64,000 nucleotides of DNA from Saccharothrix violaceirubra (GCF_014203755.1 NZ_JACHJS010000001.1:3348001-3412000), one strand, 5' to 3'. Shown: positions 43,480-53,067, counted from the first letter of the stretch. Program-made: numbers and translations. The notes: generated by a model from the sequence alone, not told the origin.

Positions 43480-43601
43480 CCGGCCGGGTCCGACCTTCGA
43501 CCGGTGGCGTCCCCGCATCCGGGTGACTCCGGCTGTGGAGTGGTCGCGTGTGATGCGACCGTACCGGGCAAGCGCCGAACCCCGAGATGATCGGAGGCGC
43601 G

Positions 43602-44744
43602 ATGTCCACGTGGCGGACCATGACAGGGCATGTGGGCGTGGTCGTGTGCGTGTCGGCGCTGCTCGTGGCGGCGGACGACGCGACCGGGATCGTCGACCTG
43701 GGGCTCGGGCACGCGGCGGCGATCGACGACCGGGGCACGGTGGTCGGCTGGGACGGTTCCGGCCGTGCCGTGCGCTGGGACGTCTCCGGGCGCAAGACCG
43801 TGCTCGACGTCCTGCCCGGCCACACCACGAGCTGGGCGTCGGACATCGACCGGCACGGGAACGTCGTGGGCACGAGCGCCCGACGCGACGCCGAAGGTCG
43901 GACCCTCGCGCGGCACGCGGTCCGCTGGGACCGGGACGGTCGGGTCTTCCGGTTGGCAGGCCTCGACGGGCGACCGGTCGGTACGGCGGTGGCGGTCGAC
44001 GAGGACGGGGTCGCCGTGGGCACGGCCTCCGGTCCTGACACCGGCGTCCGCGCCGTGCGCTGGGACCAGGCCCGGTCGGGCGACCGACCTCGGCGTCCTG
44101 CCGGGGTACGGGTCGTCGACGCCCGCCGCCATCGGCGGCGGTGTGGTCGTCGGCAGCGCCTACACGGCGGCGACGGCGTGGCGGGCGGCCCGGTGGGACG
44201 CCGCCGGGCGGATCGTCGACCTGGGTGCCCTGCCGGGCGACGACCGGAGCGGTGCCTGGTACGTCGACCGGGCCGGTACGGCGGTCGGGTTCTCGATCGG
44301 TGCCGGGTCCGCGCGTCCTGTGGTGTGGGATCGGGACGGGCGCGTCACCGCGTTGTCGGCCCTGCCCGGCGGTGCGCACGCGTGGCCGGCGGGGATCGGC
44401 GTCGACGGCACCGTCGTCGGCGGCTCCACCACGGCGACGACCGGGGTGTCCGGGCCGTGCGCTGGGATCGGCACGGCCGGGTCACCGGACTCTCGACGCC
44501 TCCGGGCGTCGGGTCGACGGCCGCCACCGCGATCGGCGATCGCGGCGTGATCGTCGGCTACGGGTGGGTCGACGACCGGACGACCCACGCGCTGCGGTGG
44601 GACCGCGACGGCCGGGTGGTCGACCTCGGCCTGCTGCCCGACGGCACCTACAGCACCGCGTCGCGCGTGAACGGCCGCGGCGTCGTCATCGGGCAGGCGG
44701 GGAAAGCCGACGGCGACCACGCCGTGCTCTGGCGCACGCGATGA
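43602..44744 (+). pseudogene. HAF-repeat extracellular protein gene with two compensating frameshifts
   Basis: Encodes repeated units of the HAF family (AVRWDRDGRVVDLGLLPDGT and YSTASRVNGRGVVIG) after an apparent signal region (VGVVVCVSALLVAAD). The repeats are readable throughout only by switching frame near 44070-44082 and switching back near 44442-44452, a net change of zero. Both switches fall in GC-rich runs. Either the gene is inactivated or the assembly has two single-base errors. ATG at 43602 after GGAGG. If corrected, about 380 residues. Confidence 0.75.
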
Positions 44745-45638
44745 TCACGCGCGGTCGGCCAGGGCACGGCGGTGGTCGCTGGGCCGGGTGCCGCGCAGGC
44801 GTTTGAAGGCCACGCTCAACGCGAACGCGTTGGCGTAGCCCACCTTCCGGGCGATCGTGGCGACCGTGTGGTCGGTCCGGTCCAGCAGGTCGGCGGCCAA
44901 CGCGACCCGCCAGTTCGCGAGGTAGGCCATCGGGGGTTCGCCGACGAGGGTCGTGAACCGGCGGGCGAGTGCCGCCCGGGACACGCCCGCCTTCGCGGCC
45001 AGGCCGGCGACCGTCCACGGCTGGTCGGGGGTGTCGTGCAGCAGCCGCAGGGCGGTGCCGACGATCGGATCGTCGAGCGCGCGGCACCAGGCCGGCGCGT
45101 CGGTGTGCGGTGCGGCGAACCAGTGGCGCAGCGCGGCGACGAGCATCAGGTCCAGCATCCGGTCCAGGACGAGTTGGCGGCCCGGCCGGTCCGCGGCGAT
45201 CTCGTCCGCCACGACCGCCGCGGGCGGGTGGGCGACGGCCGGGACGGTCAGCACGGCGGGCAGCGCGTGCAGCAGGTGCTCGCTGAGTTCGCCCCGGCGT
45301 TCGAAGGCGCCGCTGAGCAGGACCGGGGCGTCGTCGTCGAGCGGCCCGAAGGCCGGCGTGCAGTAGTCGTCGTCGGTCACGACCCGGGTGGGCGCGGTCG
45401 TCGGCGAGTCGGCCACGGTGTAAGGCACGTCGCCGCGCACCACGGCGATCTCGCCGGTGCCGACGCGGACGGGCGGCGCCGTGTCGGGCACGATCCACGC
45501 GTGGCCGCGCAGCATCATGGCCAGGGTCAACGGGGCACCGCCGACGATCCGCAACGCCCACGGTGCCCGCATGATCGTCCGCTGGAAGACGGCGCCGCGC
45601 GCCCGTACGTCCGTCAACAGGTCCGAGACGGCGTCCAT
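44745..45638 (-). CDS. AraC-family transcriptional regulator (cupin_6)
   Basis: 297 residues. The N-terminal cupin-type ligand domain (RGHAWIVPDTAPPVRVGTGE) is followed by the C-terminal AraC double helix-turn-helix (WTVAGLAAKAGVSRAALARR, then YLANWRVALAADLL and VATIARKVGYANAFALSVAF). Divergent from an NmrA-type gene over 80 bp containing an inverted repeat; control of that gene is likely. Confidence 0.9.
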   Translation of the reverse strand: MDAVSDLLTDVRARGAVFQRTIMRAPWALRIVGGAPLTLAMMLRGHAWIVPDTAPPVRVGTGEIAVVRGDVPYTVADSPTTAPTRVVTDDDYCTPAFGPLDDDAPVLLSGAFERRGELSEHLLHALPAVLTVPAVAHPPAAVVADEIAADRPGRQLVLDRMLDLMLVAALRHWFAAPHTDAPAWCRALDDPIVGTALRLLHDTPDQPWTVAGLAAKAGVSRAALARRFTTLVGEPPMAYLANWRVALAADLLDRTDHTVATIARKVGYANAFALSVAFKRLRGTRPSDHRRALADRA

Positions 45639-45649
45639 CCACCCACCGT

Positions 45650-45693
45650 AGACGATCAGACATCGAAGTGAGCTTCCCAGCCATTGATCGTCT
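45650..45693. promoter_or_regulatory. Inverted repeat between the AraC gene and the NmrA-type gene
   Basis: 9-bp arms AGACGATCA (45650-45658) and TGATCGTCT (45685-45693), 26 bp apart, between divergent starts. Suitable for an AraC dimer contacting two half-sites. Confidence 0.55.
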
Positions 45694-45718
45694 CGGCGAT
45701 CGGCGGTTGGCTGATCGC

Positions 45719-46546
45719 ATGTCCGAACAACCGATCCTGGTCACCGGTGCGACCGGCAAGTCCGGCCGCCGCGTCGTCTCCCGCCTGCGGGACAAGGGTT
45801 TACCGGTCCGTGCGGCGGCGCGCGGCGGCGAGTACTTCTTCGACTGGAACGACGCCGACTCGTGGGACGGCGCACTGGAGGGCGTCCACGCGCTCTACCT
45901 GATGCCGTTGGACGGCATGCGCCTCGTCCAGCCGTTCGTCGAACGGGCGGCACGGCACGGGGTGCGCCGGATCGTGCTGGCCTCGGGCCGCAGCGTCGAC
46001 GTGCCCGGCTACGTCAAGGACACCGCGATGATGACGCGGTTCCTCGACGGCGAGGCCGCGGTGCGCGAGAGCGGTCTGGAGTGGACGATCAGCCGGCCCG
46101 GCTGGTTCTCGCAGAACTTCAGCGAGGGGTTCTTCGCCGCCGACGTCCGGTCCGGCGAGCTGCGGCTGCCCGGCGGCGACGGCGCGGTGACCTACATCGA
46201 CGTCGACGACATCGCCGACGTCGTGGTCGCCGCCCTCACCGAGGACGGCCACTCGGGCGAGATCTACGACCTGTCCGGCGACGAGGCGCTGACCCTGCAC
46301 GAGGTCGCCGCCACGATCTCCGAGCACGCCGGGCGCGAGGTGCGCTACGTGCCGATCACCGTCGAGCGGTACGTCGAGGAACTCCTCGCGCGGGGGTGGC
46401 CCGCCGACTTCGCCGACGTGATCGAACCGCTGCGGGAAGGCCGCGACGAGCACGTCTCCGACGGCGTCGGCCGGGCGCTGGGCCGCAAGCCGCGCACGTT
46501 CGCCGAGTTCGCCGCGACCACCGCCGCCCAGGGCGGCTGGGACTGA
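45719..46546 (+). CDS. NmrA-like NAD(P)-binding oxidoreductase
   Basis: 275 residues, atypical SDR. The N-terminal nucleotide motif is ILVTGATGKSGRRVV, then RIVLASGRSV and WTISRPGWFSQNF, and a C-terminal substrate region. This matches the NmrA/QorB-like group that acts as quinone reductase or redox sensor. ATG 45719. Divergent partner of the AraC regulator. Confidence 0.86.
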   Translation: MSEQPILVTGATGKSGRRVVSRLRDKGLPVRAAARGGEYFFDWNDADSWDGALEGVHALYLMPLDGMRLVQPFVERAARHGVRRIVLASGRSVDVPGYVKDTAMMTRFLDGEAAVRESGLEWTISRPGWFSQNFSEGFFAADVRSGELRLPGGDGAVTYIDVDDIADVVVAALTEDGHSGEIYDLSGDEALTLHEVAATISEHAGREVRYVPITVERYVEELLARGWPADFADVIEPLREGRDEHVSDGVGRALGRKPRTFAEFAATTAAQGGWD

Positions 46547-46629
46547 CGTCGGCCGCGCAATCGGTCGATCGACGGATGCCGGATCGACTTTTCGCCGACC
46601 CGATCCGATCCGTTCGCCGATCGTCGTCC

Positions 46630-46668
46630 CCCTCGGTCGCTGCCACGGTGGTGGCAGAGGACCGAGGG
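46630..46668. promoter_or_regulatory. Two-tier hairpin immediately before the propeller gene
   Basis: Outer stem CCCTCGGT/ACCGAGGG and inner stem CTGCCAC/GTGGCAG around loop GGTG, ending 14 bp before the ATG at 46682 and directly before the GAGGAGG ribosome site. It may terminate the upstream transcript or act as a leader structure. Confidence 0.55.
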
Positions 46669-46681
46669 GAACGAGGAGGAC

Positions 46682-48292
46682 ATGACGATCCGACGACGAG
46701 TCGCCGCCGCGGCCGTGTGCGCGGTTTCGGTGGCTGCCCTGACCACAACGGCACAGGCCGCGGGCACTGCGGACGCGGCACGCCACGATGGCGACTGGGG
46801 CACGTGGTCCAAGGACCTGTCGGGGTCCCGGCACAACGCCGCCGAGTGGCGCATCACGCCCGACAACGTGCACCGGCTCAAGCTCAAATGGGTCTACGCC
46901 CACCCGAAGTCCGCGGCGCCGGTGCGCTCCCAGCCCGCGATCGTGGACGGCACCGCGTACTTCGGCTCGGACGACGGCACGTTCCAGGCCGTGGACGCGC
47001 GCACCGGCGCCCAGCGGTGGTCGGCCGACCTGCGGGCGGGCCTGCCGCCGGGCGAACGACCGCCGCTGGTGTGGGACAGCCCGTCCGTGTCGAAGGGGCG
47101 CGTGTACTTCGGCGACCTGGGCGGCCGGTTGCACGCGCTCGACCAGCGCACCGGCGAGCGCGTCTGGACGACGAAAGTCGACACGCACCCGTCGGCCACG
47201 CTGACCAGCTCGCCGATCGTGTACGACGGCAAGGTCTACGTCGGCACGTCCAGCGGCGAGAACGCGAACAACAACGGCACCGGCGACGACCCGGCCTACC
47301 CGTGCTGCACCTTCCGCGGCCACATCGACGCGTTCGACGCCGCCACCGGGGCGTTGGCGTGGCGGCACTACACCGTGCCGCAGCCGCAGGCGGTCGGCAC
47401 GTGGCCCAGCGGCGCCACCCGCTACGAACCGTCGGGCGCGGGCGTGTGGAGTTCGCCGGTCGTCGACCAGGCGACCGGCACCGTGTACGTGGGCACCGGC
47501 CAGAACTACACCGGCAGCGCGGGCGACTTCGACACGCTGCTCGCGCTCGACCACCGCACGGGCGCGGTGAAGTGGCGCAACCAGGTCACCAAGGCCGACA
47601 CGTGGCGCGCGATCTGCAACACCCCCGACGCCGAGGGCTACTGCCCGGGGCTCAAGGACGGCACGGCACTGGACTACGACATCGGCGCCACCCCGAACCT
47701 GTTCACCGTCGGCGGCCGGCGACTGGTCGGCGTCGGCCAGAAACTGGGCGTCTACCACGTGTTCGACGCGGCGACCGGCGAGGTGGTGTGGCGGCGGCAG
47801 TTGGGCGTGCCACTGCCCGGCGGCGGCATCTCCGGCATCCAGTGGGGGTCGAGCTTCGACGGCCGACGGCTCTACATCGCCACGTACTTCGCCGACCCGG
47901 GCAAGGTGTTCGCGGTCGACCCGGGCACCGGCCGGGTGCTGTGGGAGACGCCGAACCCGGCGGACGGCTGCACCACGGGCGGCGCGGCCGGCCACCCGGA
48001 CCTGTGCTCGTTGGCGCACGGCGCGGCCGTGACCACGAGTCCGGGCCTGGTGTTCGAGGGGTCCAACGACGGCAAGTTCCGGGCGTACTCGGCCCGCGAC
48101 GGCCGCGTGCTGTGGACGTTCGACACGCTCCGCGACTTCGCCGGGGTCGACGGGCGGACCGGCCGGGGCGGCGCGATCGCCGGTGGCGGCGGTGGCGCGG
48201 TCGTGGCGAACGGGATGGTCTACGCGCAGTCGGGCTACTCGCCCGAGTATCCGAGTCCGCACGGCACGGTGCTGCTGGCGTTCGGCCTGTGA
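46682..48292 (+). CDS. Secreted PQQ-like beta-propeller protein (quinoprotein alcohol dehydrogenase-like)
   Basis: 536 residues. The signal peptide (RVAAAAVCAVSVAALTTTAQ) precedes an eight-bladed propeller with PQQ-type repeats (AVDARTGAQRWS, ALDQRTGERVWTT, AFDAATGALAWR, ALDHRTGAVKWR, AVDPGTGRVLWE). A vicinal Cys pair (YPCCTF) is also seen in quinoprotein alcohol and polyvinyl alcohol dehydrogenases. There is no CxxCH haem domain. An exported dehydrogenase-like function is plausible, cofactor unproven. ATG after GAGGAGG. Confidence 0.85.
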   Translation: MTIRRRVAAAAVCAVSVAALTTTAQAAGTADAARHDGDWGTWSKDLSGSRHNAAEWRITPDNVHRLKLKWVYAHPKSAAPVRSQPAIVDGTAYFGSDDGTFQAVDARTGAQRWSADLRAGLPPGERPPLVWDSPSVSKGRVYFGDLGGRLHALDQRTGERVWTTKVDTHPSATLTSSPIVYDGKVYVGTSSGENANNNGTGDDPAYPCCTFRGHIDAFDAATGALAWRHYTVPQPQAVGTWPSGATRYEPSGAGVWSSPVVDQATGTVYVGTGQNYTGSAGDFDTLLALDHRTGAVKWRNQVTKADTWRAICNTPDAEGYCPGLKDGTALDYDIGATPNLFTVGGRRLVGVGQKLGVYHVFDAATGEVVWRRQLGVPLPGGGISGIQWGSSFDGRRLYIATYFADPGKVFAVDPGTGRVLWETPNPADGCTTGGAAGHPDLCSLAHGAAVTTSPGLVFEGSNDGKFRAYSARDGRVLWTFDTLRDFAGVDGRTGRGGAIAGGGGGAVVANGMVYAQSGYSPEYPSPHGTVLLAFGL

Positions 48293-48295
48293 CCC

Positions 48296-48336
48296 GGTGG
48301 CGGGTGGGGGATCTTGGGGGAGCCCCACCCGCCACC
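48296..48336. terminator. Bidirectional terminator between convergent genes
   Basis: Perfect 14-bp stem GGTGGCGGGTGGGG facing CCCCACCCGCCACC, 13-nt loop, between the stops at 48292 and 48344. Confidence 0.78.
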
Positions 48337-48343
48337 TTCCCGC

Positions 48344-48694
48344 CTACGCCACGAACACCGGCTGGTCGACGGCCCACAGCCACGACCCGTCCGGCTGCCG
48401 GCGGGCGATCTCCACGGTCACGTCGCCGCTGGTCAGCGTGGACGAGGTCAACGCCAGGTCGCCGCCCGTCAACGCCGCGTGCTGCCGGCCCTGCGTGAGC
48501 ACCGGCCTGGCGGCGAGGAACCGCTCGTACACTTCCCGGATCTGCGCGTGCCCGGTGGCGAGGTTGCCCGGCGGGAACGCCAGCACGGCATCCGGCTCGT
48601 ACAGCGCCACCAGCCCGTCGACGTCGCCCGCGTTGCCGCGTTCGATGAAGTACCTGCCCAGGTCGTTCGGCTCGGTGGCCGGTTCGTAGGTCAT
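48344..48694 (-). CDS. SnoaL/NTF2-like protein
   Basis: 116 residues. NTF2-like fold with NDLGRYFIERGNAGDVDGLV, LYEPDAVLAFPPG and REVYERFLA. Members are polyketide cyclases or binding proteins; this one is likely a small cytosolic protein of unknown ligand. Divergent from the WYL regulator (63 bp apart), which may control it. Confidence 0.85.
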   Translation of the reverse strand: MTYEPATEPNDLGRYFIERGNAGDVDGLVALYEPDAVLAFPPGNLATGHAQIREVYERFLAARPVLTQGRQHAALTGGDLALTSSTLTSGDVTVEIARRQPDGSWLWAVDQPVFVA

Positions 48695-48757
48695 GCGGAC
48701 AAGCCTGCCGTCGAATCACGACATCCTGTGTCATGTATTCCTTGTAGGGTTTTCCGC

Positions 48758-49729
48758 GTGCGTGCCGACCGGTTGGTGTCGCTGGTGCTGCTGCTGCGTC
48801 AGCACGGCCGGCTGTCCGCCACCGCGCTCGCCCGCGAGCTGGAGGTGTCGACCCGCACCGTGCTGCGCGACATCGAGGCGCTGTCGGCCGCGGGCGTCCC
48901 GGTCTTCGCCGAACGTGGCCGGCTCGGCGGGTTCACGCTGCTGCCCGGCTTCCAGACCGAACTGACCGGCCTGAACCACGACGAGGCACTGGCCCTGCTC
49001 GTCGCCGGATCGCGGCGGGGCGCGCAGGCGTTCGGCCTCGGCCCGGCGCTCGCGTCGGCCATGCGCAAGGTGGTCGACGCGCTGCCCGAGACGCAACGGG
49101 CCGCCGCTGCGGGCGCCGTCCGCCGGCTGCTCGTCGACCCGGACACCGACCTGCTCCTGCGCCGCCTGACCACCGAGGAGGTGCCCGACGACGTGGTGGC
49201 CGAGGTCCGCCGCGCGGTCGTGGCCGGGCACCGGCTGCGCATCCACTACCGGGCCGCCGCCGACCGGGCGCCGGCGTGGCGCACCGTGGACCCGATCGGC
49301 CTGGTCACCGCGCGCGGCCAGGCCTACCTGTTGGCCACCCGGTCCGGGCAGGACCGCACCTACCGGCTGTCGCGCGTGTTGGCCGCCGAGGAACTGGACG
49401 AACCCGCGACCCGCCCCGACCGCGTCGACCTCGGCCGCGCCTGGCAGGACCGCGGCACCCGGTTCCGGTCCGGCGGCGACCAGGTCACCGTGCTGGCCCT
49501 GGTGACACCGGAACGCCGTGCGGGCCTGGCGGACACCGCCGTGGCGGTCCTGTCGGAACGGACCGAGGGCGACGGCCGGGTCCGGCTGGAGGCGACCTTC
49601 CAGGACGCGCGGCACGCCGAATGGGCGCTGTGGCAACCGGGCGCGCACGTCGAAGTCCTGGCCCCCGACTGGTTGCGCACCACACTGCGCGACCGGGCCG
49701 CCGCGATCGCCGCGACGTACGCGGACTGA
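48758..49729 (+). CDS. WYL-domain transcriptional regulator (YafY-like)
   Basis: 323 residues. The N-terminal winged helix (LVSLVLLLRQHGRLSATALA, then VSTRTVLRDIEAL) is followed by a WYL domain whose key segment is RIHYRAAADRAPAWRTVDPI and then GQAYLLATRSGQDRTYRLSR. A C-terminal extension completes it. The family senses ligands through the WYL Sm-like fold. GTG 48758. It probably regulates the divergent SnoaL-like gene. Confidence 0.9.
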   Translation: MRADRLVSLVLLLRQHGRLSATALARELEVSTRTVLRDIEALSAAGVPVFAERGRLGGFTLLPGFQTELTGLNHDEALALLVAGSRRGAQAFGLGPALASAMRKVVDALPETQRAAAAGAVRRLLVDPDTDLLLRRLTTEEVPDDVVAEVRRAVVAGHRLRIHYRAAADRAPAWRTVDPIGLVTARGQAYLLATRSGQDRTYRLSRVLAAEELDEPATRPDRVDLGRAWQDRGTRFRSGGDQVTVLALVTPERRAGLADTAVAVLSERTEGDGRVRLEATFQDARHAEWALWQPGAHVEVLAPDWLRTTLRDRAAAIAATYAD

Positions 49730-50136
49730 GCCCGGGGCACGGTCTCTCGATAAGCACGGCGTAATCGCGATGGCGGTCGTCGACGTATGGTCTTCACGGT
49801 CCTTGAACTGTGTGTTCCGCAGGTGGTGCCGGTGCGCGTGACGAGTGACGTGATCCCAACGGGTTTCGGCGTGGTTCAGCGGTGCCTGAAGTGGTTGCCG
49901 GCCAGGGCATCTGCGGCGGTCTGGGTGAGTTCGCGGAGCTGACGTTGGTGTGGCGTAAGGCTCTTCAGCCGTCGTGGAGCAGGGCGAGGCCAGGTTCGCC
50001 CGTGGCACGGATGCCGGCGTCGCCTGGCCACAGCGCCGGGGCCGACGGCCAGGTTGTGGGTGTCGCGGCCCGACAGGGAACCCAGGCCGGAAGCTGCCCG
50101 CGAGGGCTACTGACTCGCTCGTGATTCCAGAGAGTT
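49730..50136. other. Gene-free region
   Basis: 407 bp. Frames on both strands lack start sites and known motifs. Base usage is less regular than in surrounding genes, so it may hold decayed sequence. No repeat was recognised. Confidence 0.4.
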
Positions 50137-50985
50137 CTAGACACCGCAGATTCCGCCCGTGTCGACATTCCCCTGAGGCATCTCAGAACCCACCCGTTTC
50201 CACACGGTTCCCAACTTTTCACCCAGCCCGTGCCGGTCCGCCTCGCCGCCGTAAATTTCCGCGATGCCACCCCGCCTGCGCGACTGCGCTTCCGCGGGAG
50301 TCGCCAACCGCAATTCCGTCCCCATCCTGTAATGAGAATCCGGGATACTTGGACTCCCTGCTTCGAGCCTGATTTCGATGGTCCTCTTCCATATGGCATC
50401 CATCTTTCGAGTACGGACCGGCGACTTCTTTTCTCGAAGCTGGGTGAACCAGCTCTTTTCGAACCGGCAGATCCAGTGATCTCCTTCCTTCGCCACCGCC
50501 ACCGCCTTGGGTGGATGGTTCGACCAGAGGGAGATCTCTACCTGCTTGCGCACGACCAGGTAAGCGACCACATAGAGCGCGAACGCCTCGGCTTCACCCG
50601 CGTCAAGGCCGGAATTGTCCTTCCGGCGACACCGTCGCACAAAAGATCGCACGGCACTCTTGGCGCCGTCGTAGACGGCATTTCCTATCACACCCGCAAG
50701 GGCGGCTTGTGCACCCCAGGTAAATTCTGCGTTGATCAGGATGTATTCAACGTCCAGCTGAGGATCGGGATCCTTGTTTTTCGATGCGGCGTACCGCTCG
50801 ACGATCAGAGTGTGAGCGTTCTTCTCGCTGTCCTGGACGCCCAGCAGGTCATGGACTGCACGGAGATCTTCAGAGTCGTAGTCATATTCATGGTTCGCGG
50901 CCACCTTCCCACGGTCCCATAAAAGACCTGGCTGTCCCCACCACCAGAAGGTCGAACGCGACGAAGTCGAGCGGTCGTCGTCCAC
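50137..50985 (-). CDS. Orphan protein, unknown function
   Basis: Up to 282 residues. The composition is unlike its neighbours: more Asn, Lys and Ser, and clearly lower third-position GC. Segments such as FALYVVAYLVVRKQVEISLW and WICRFEKSW suggest a mixed alpha/beta domain near residues 130-190. A region near residues 90-125 (INAEFTWGAQAALAGVIGNA) could be a short membrane or amphipathic helix. The start may be downstream of 50985 (GTG/ATG choices). No family recognised. Probably laterally acquired. Confidence 0.6.
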   Translation of the reverse strand: MDDDRSTSSRSTFWWWGQPGLLWDRGKVAANHEYDYDSEDLRAVHDLLGVQDSEKNAHTLIVERYAASKNKDPDPQLDVEYILINAEFTWGAQAALAGVIGNAVYDGAKSAVRSFVRRCRRKDNSGLDAGEAEAFALYVVAYLVVRKQVEISLWSNHPPKAVAVAKEGDHWICRFEKSWFTQLREKKSPVRTRKMDAIWKRTIEIRLEAGSPSIPDSHYRMGTELRLATPAEAQSRRRGGIAEIYGGEADRHGLGEKLGTVWKRVGSEMPQGNVDTGGICGV

Positions 50986-51101
50986 CCTGGCCCCGCTCTG
51001 CCACGACCCACTCCGTGCACGCGGACACGTTCGTCGCGATCAGGCTGCCCGTCTTCGACATCGTCGTCCCGCGCGCCGACCTCACCCGGCCCGGAATCCA
51101 G

Positions 51102-51139
51102 CGTCTCCCGCCCTCGTCGTCCGACGGGGGCGGGAGACG
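51102..51139. terminator. Terminator after the S9 peptidase gene
   Basis: Perfect 12-bp stem CGTCTCCCGCCC facing GGGCGGGAGACG, 14-nt loop, 8 bp beyond the stop at 51148. Confidence 0.75.
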
Positions 51140-51147
51140 GCCTCGCC

Positions 51148-53067
51148 TCAGTCGCGCAGCGGCAGGACCGGCACGCCCGGCGGCGTGAAGCCGAAGACCT
51201 GGCCGTAGAACGACAACTCGGCCTCCAGCGCGGCGATGATCGACGCGGCCTTGCGGAACCCGTGCTGCTCGCCCTCGAACGTCAGGTAGGCGTGCGGGAC
51301 GCCGGTGCCGTCGAGCGCGGCCACGAACCGGTCGGCCTGTTCGGGCGGGCAGATCTCGTCCTCCAGGCCCTGCAACAGGAGCACGGGACCGGCGAGCCGG
51401 TCGACGCGGTTGGCCGGCGACCGGTCGACGTACCGGTCGCGGGCGGCGGGCCACGGGCCGACCAGCCCTTCCACGTAGCGGGACTCGAAGTCGTGCGTCT
51501 CGCCGCCCGTGCCGGTCCACCCGGCCAGGTCCAGGATCGGGAACGCGACCATGCCGCACCGGTAGGTCTTGACCGACGTCATCGACGCCGCCGAGGTCCA
51601 CCCGCCGGCGCTGCCGCCCCGGATGCCCAGCCGGGCGCCGTCCGCGGTGCCCTCGTCGGCCAACGCCTGGGCCACGGCCGCGCAGTCGTTGACGTCGACC
51701 ACGCCCCACTGCTCGCGCAGCCGCTCCCGGAACACCCGGCCGTAGCCGGTCGACCCGCCGTAGTTGACCGACACGACGCCGATGCCGCGGCTGGTGAAGT
51801 ACGCGATGTCCACGTCGAGCACGGGCGCGGACCGGCCGGTCGGACCGCCGTGGACATGCACCACGTACGGCGGCCGTTCGTCGGCGGGTCCGGTGAAGTC
51901 GGGGTTGCGCGGCGGGTACACGTAGGCGGGCACGTCGCCGTCGGGGCCGGCGAACACGCGCTCCTCGGGCACCGGCAGGTAGGCGCGCTCCGCCGGGTCG
52001 GCCGGGGTGGTGTGCCGGGTCAGGACGCCCGCGCCCAGGTCGTAGGACACGACCGTGCCCTCGTCGAGCGGACCGGCCGCGCTGGACACGAGCACGCCCT
52101 CGTGCACCGCGAGCTGCGACTGCCACAGGGGCAGGTCGACGTCGAGGTCGACGACCGTGCCCGCCGCCTCGTCGAGCACGGCGGGCGTGCCCGAGCGCAG
52201 CACCGCGTACCGGCCGGGCGCGATCGTGGCGAACCAGCGGTGGCCCAGTCGCCACATCGGTCCACCCAGCTCCTGGGCGACGGGCGCGAGGTTGGTCGAC
52301 GTCCCGTCGGGGGAGATGCGGAACAGGTTCCACCAGCCCTGCGGGTCGGTGAGCGCGAGCAGGTCGTCGCCGTCCCACTCGACCTGGCAGACGGCTTCGG
52401 CGGGACCGCCCGCGACGACCCGGTGGGTGTCCTCGCCGACGCGGGCGACGCACAGCTCGGTGCCGTCCCACGGCATGTTCGGGTGGTCCCACCCGATCCA
52501 CGCCAGGCGGGTGCCGTCGGGCGAGGGCTTGGGTCCGCTGAGGAAGTGGTGGGACGCGGCCAGCACGCGGATCGGCGAGCCGTCCAGCGGGATCGCGACC
52601 AGGTCGCGGCGGACGTCGGTGCGGGCGTCGCCGGTGACGGTCTCGCGCACGCACCACACCTCGGTCCCGCCGGGTCCGGCGGCGAGGTCGGCGTAGCGGA
52701 CGCCGTGGTGCCGCTCCGGGGCGGGCGTGATCGGCACCGGCTCGGGCACCGGCGCGTCCGGGTCGAAGACGTGTACGCGCTGGTCGTCCCAGTGGGTGAA
52801 CGCGACCCGGGTGCCGTCGGGGGTGTCGAGCACCACCCACGGTCGGCCGCCGTACTCGTGCACGCGGTTGCGTACGTTCCACGGCGGCGGCAACAGGTCC
52901 TGCCCGTCGCGCACGAGCGCGACCCGGCCGCCTTCGGCCGGTCGGCCCTCGGCCCACCACGGGCGCCCGTCGTGCAGGTCGACCCATTGCGGTCCGCCAC
53001 CGGCGGCGGCGGCGTCGGCCGCCCCGATGGGGGATGTCCACGTTCCATACGGTGCGATCTTCACCAC
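51148..53067 (-). CDS. Prolyl oligopeptidase family S9 peptidase
   Basis: 639 residues. The N-terminal beta-propeller (about 20-370) includes LSGPKPSPDGTRLAWIGWDH. The C-terminal alpha/beta hydrolase has the nucleophile Ser in IRGGSAGGWTS, the Asp in LLQGLEDEICPP and the His in EGEQHGFRKA. An acyl-aminoacyl peptidase/dipeptidyl peptidase-like cytosolic enzyme; no signal peptide. ATG 53067. Confidence 0.92.
   Translation of the reverse strand: MVKIAPYGTWTSPIGAADAAAAGGGPQWVDLHDGRPWWAEGRPAEGGRVALVRDGQDLLPPPWNVRNRVHEYGGRPWVVLDTPDGTRVAFTHWDDQRVHVFDPDAPVPEPVPITPAPERHHGVRYADLAAGPGGTEVWCVRETVTGDARTDVRRDLVAIPLDGSPIRVLAASHHFLSGPKPSPDGTRLAWIGWDHPNMPWDGTELCVARVGEDTHRVVAGGPAEAVCQVEWDGDDLLALTDPQGWWNLFRISPDGTSTNLAPVAQELGGPMWRLGHRWFATIAPGRYAVLRSGTPAVLDEAAGTVVDLDVDLPLWQSQLAVHEGVLVSSAAGPLDEGTVVSYDLGAGVLTRHTTPADPAERAYLPVPEERVFAGPDGDVPAYVYPPRNPDFTGPADERPPYVVHVHGGPTGRSAPVLDVDIAYFTSRGIGVVSVNYGGSTGYGRVFRERLREQWGVVDVNDCAAVAQALADEGTADGARLGIRGGSAGGWTSAASMTSVKTYRCGMVAFPILDLAGWTGTGGETHDFESRYVEGLVGPWPAARDRYVDRSPANRVDRLAGPVLLLQGLEDEICPPEQADRFVAALDGTGVPHAYLTFEGEQHGFRKAASIIAALEAELSFYGQVFGFTPPGVPVLPLRD

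Noticed and set aside
45800..48498. Very long open frames on both strands over the NmrA-type and propeller genes
   Set aside because: Shadow frames in GC-rich DNA; the real genes show signal peptide, PQQ repeats and SDR motifs.
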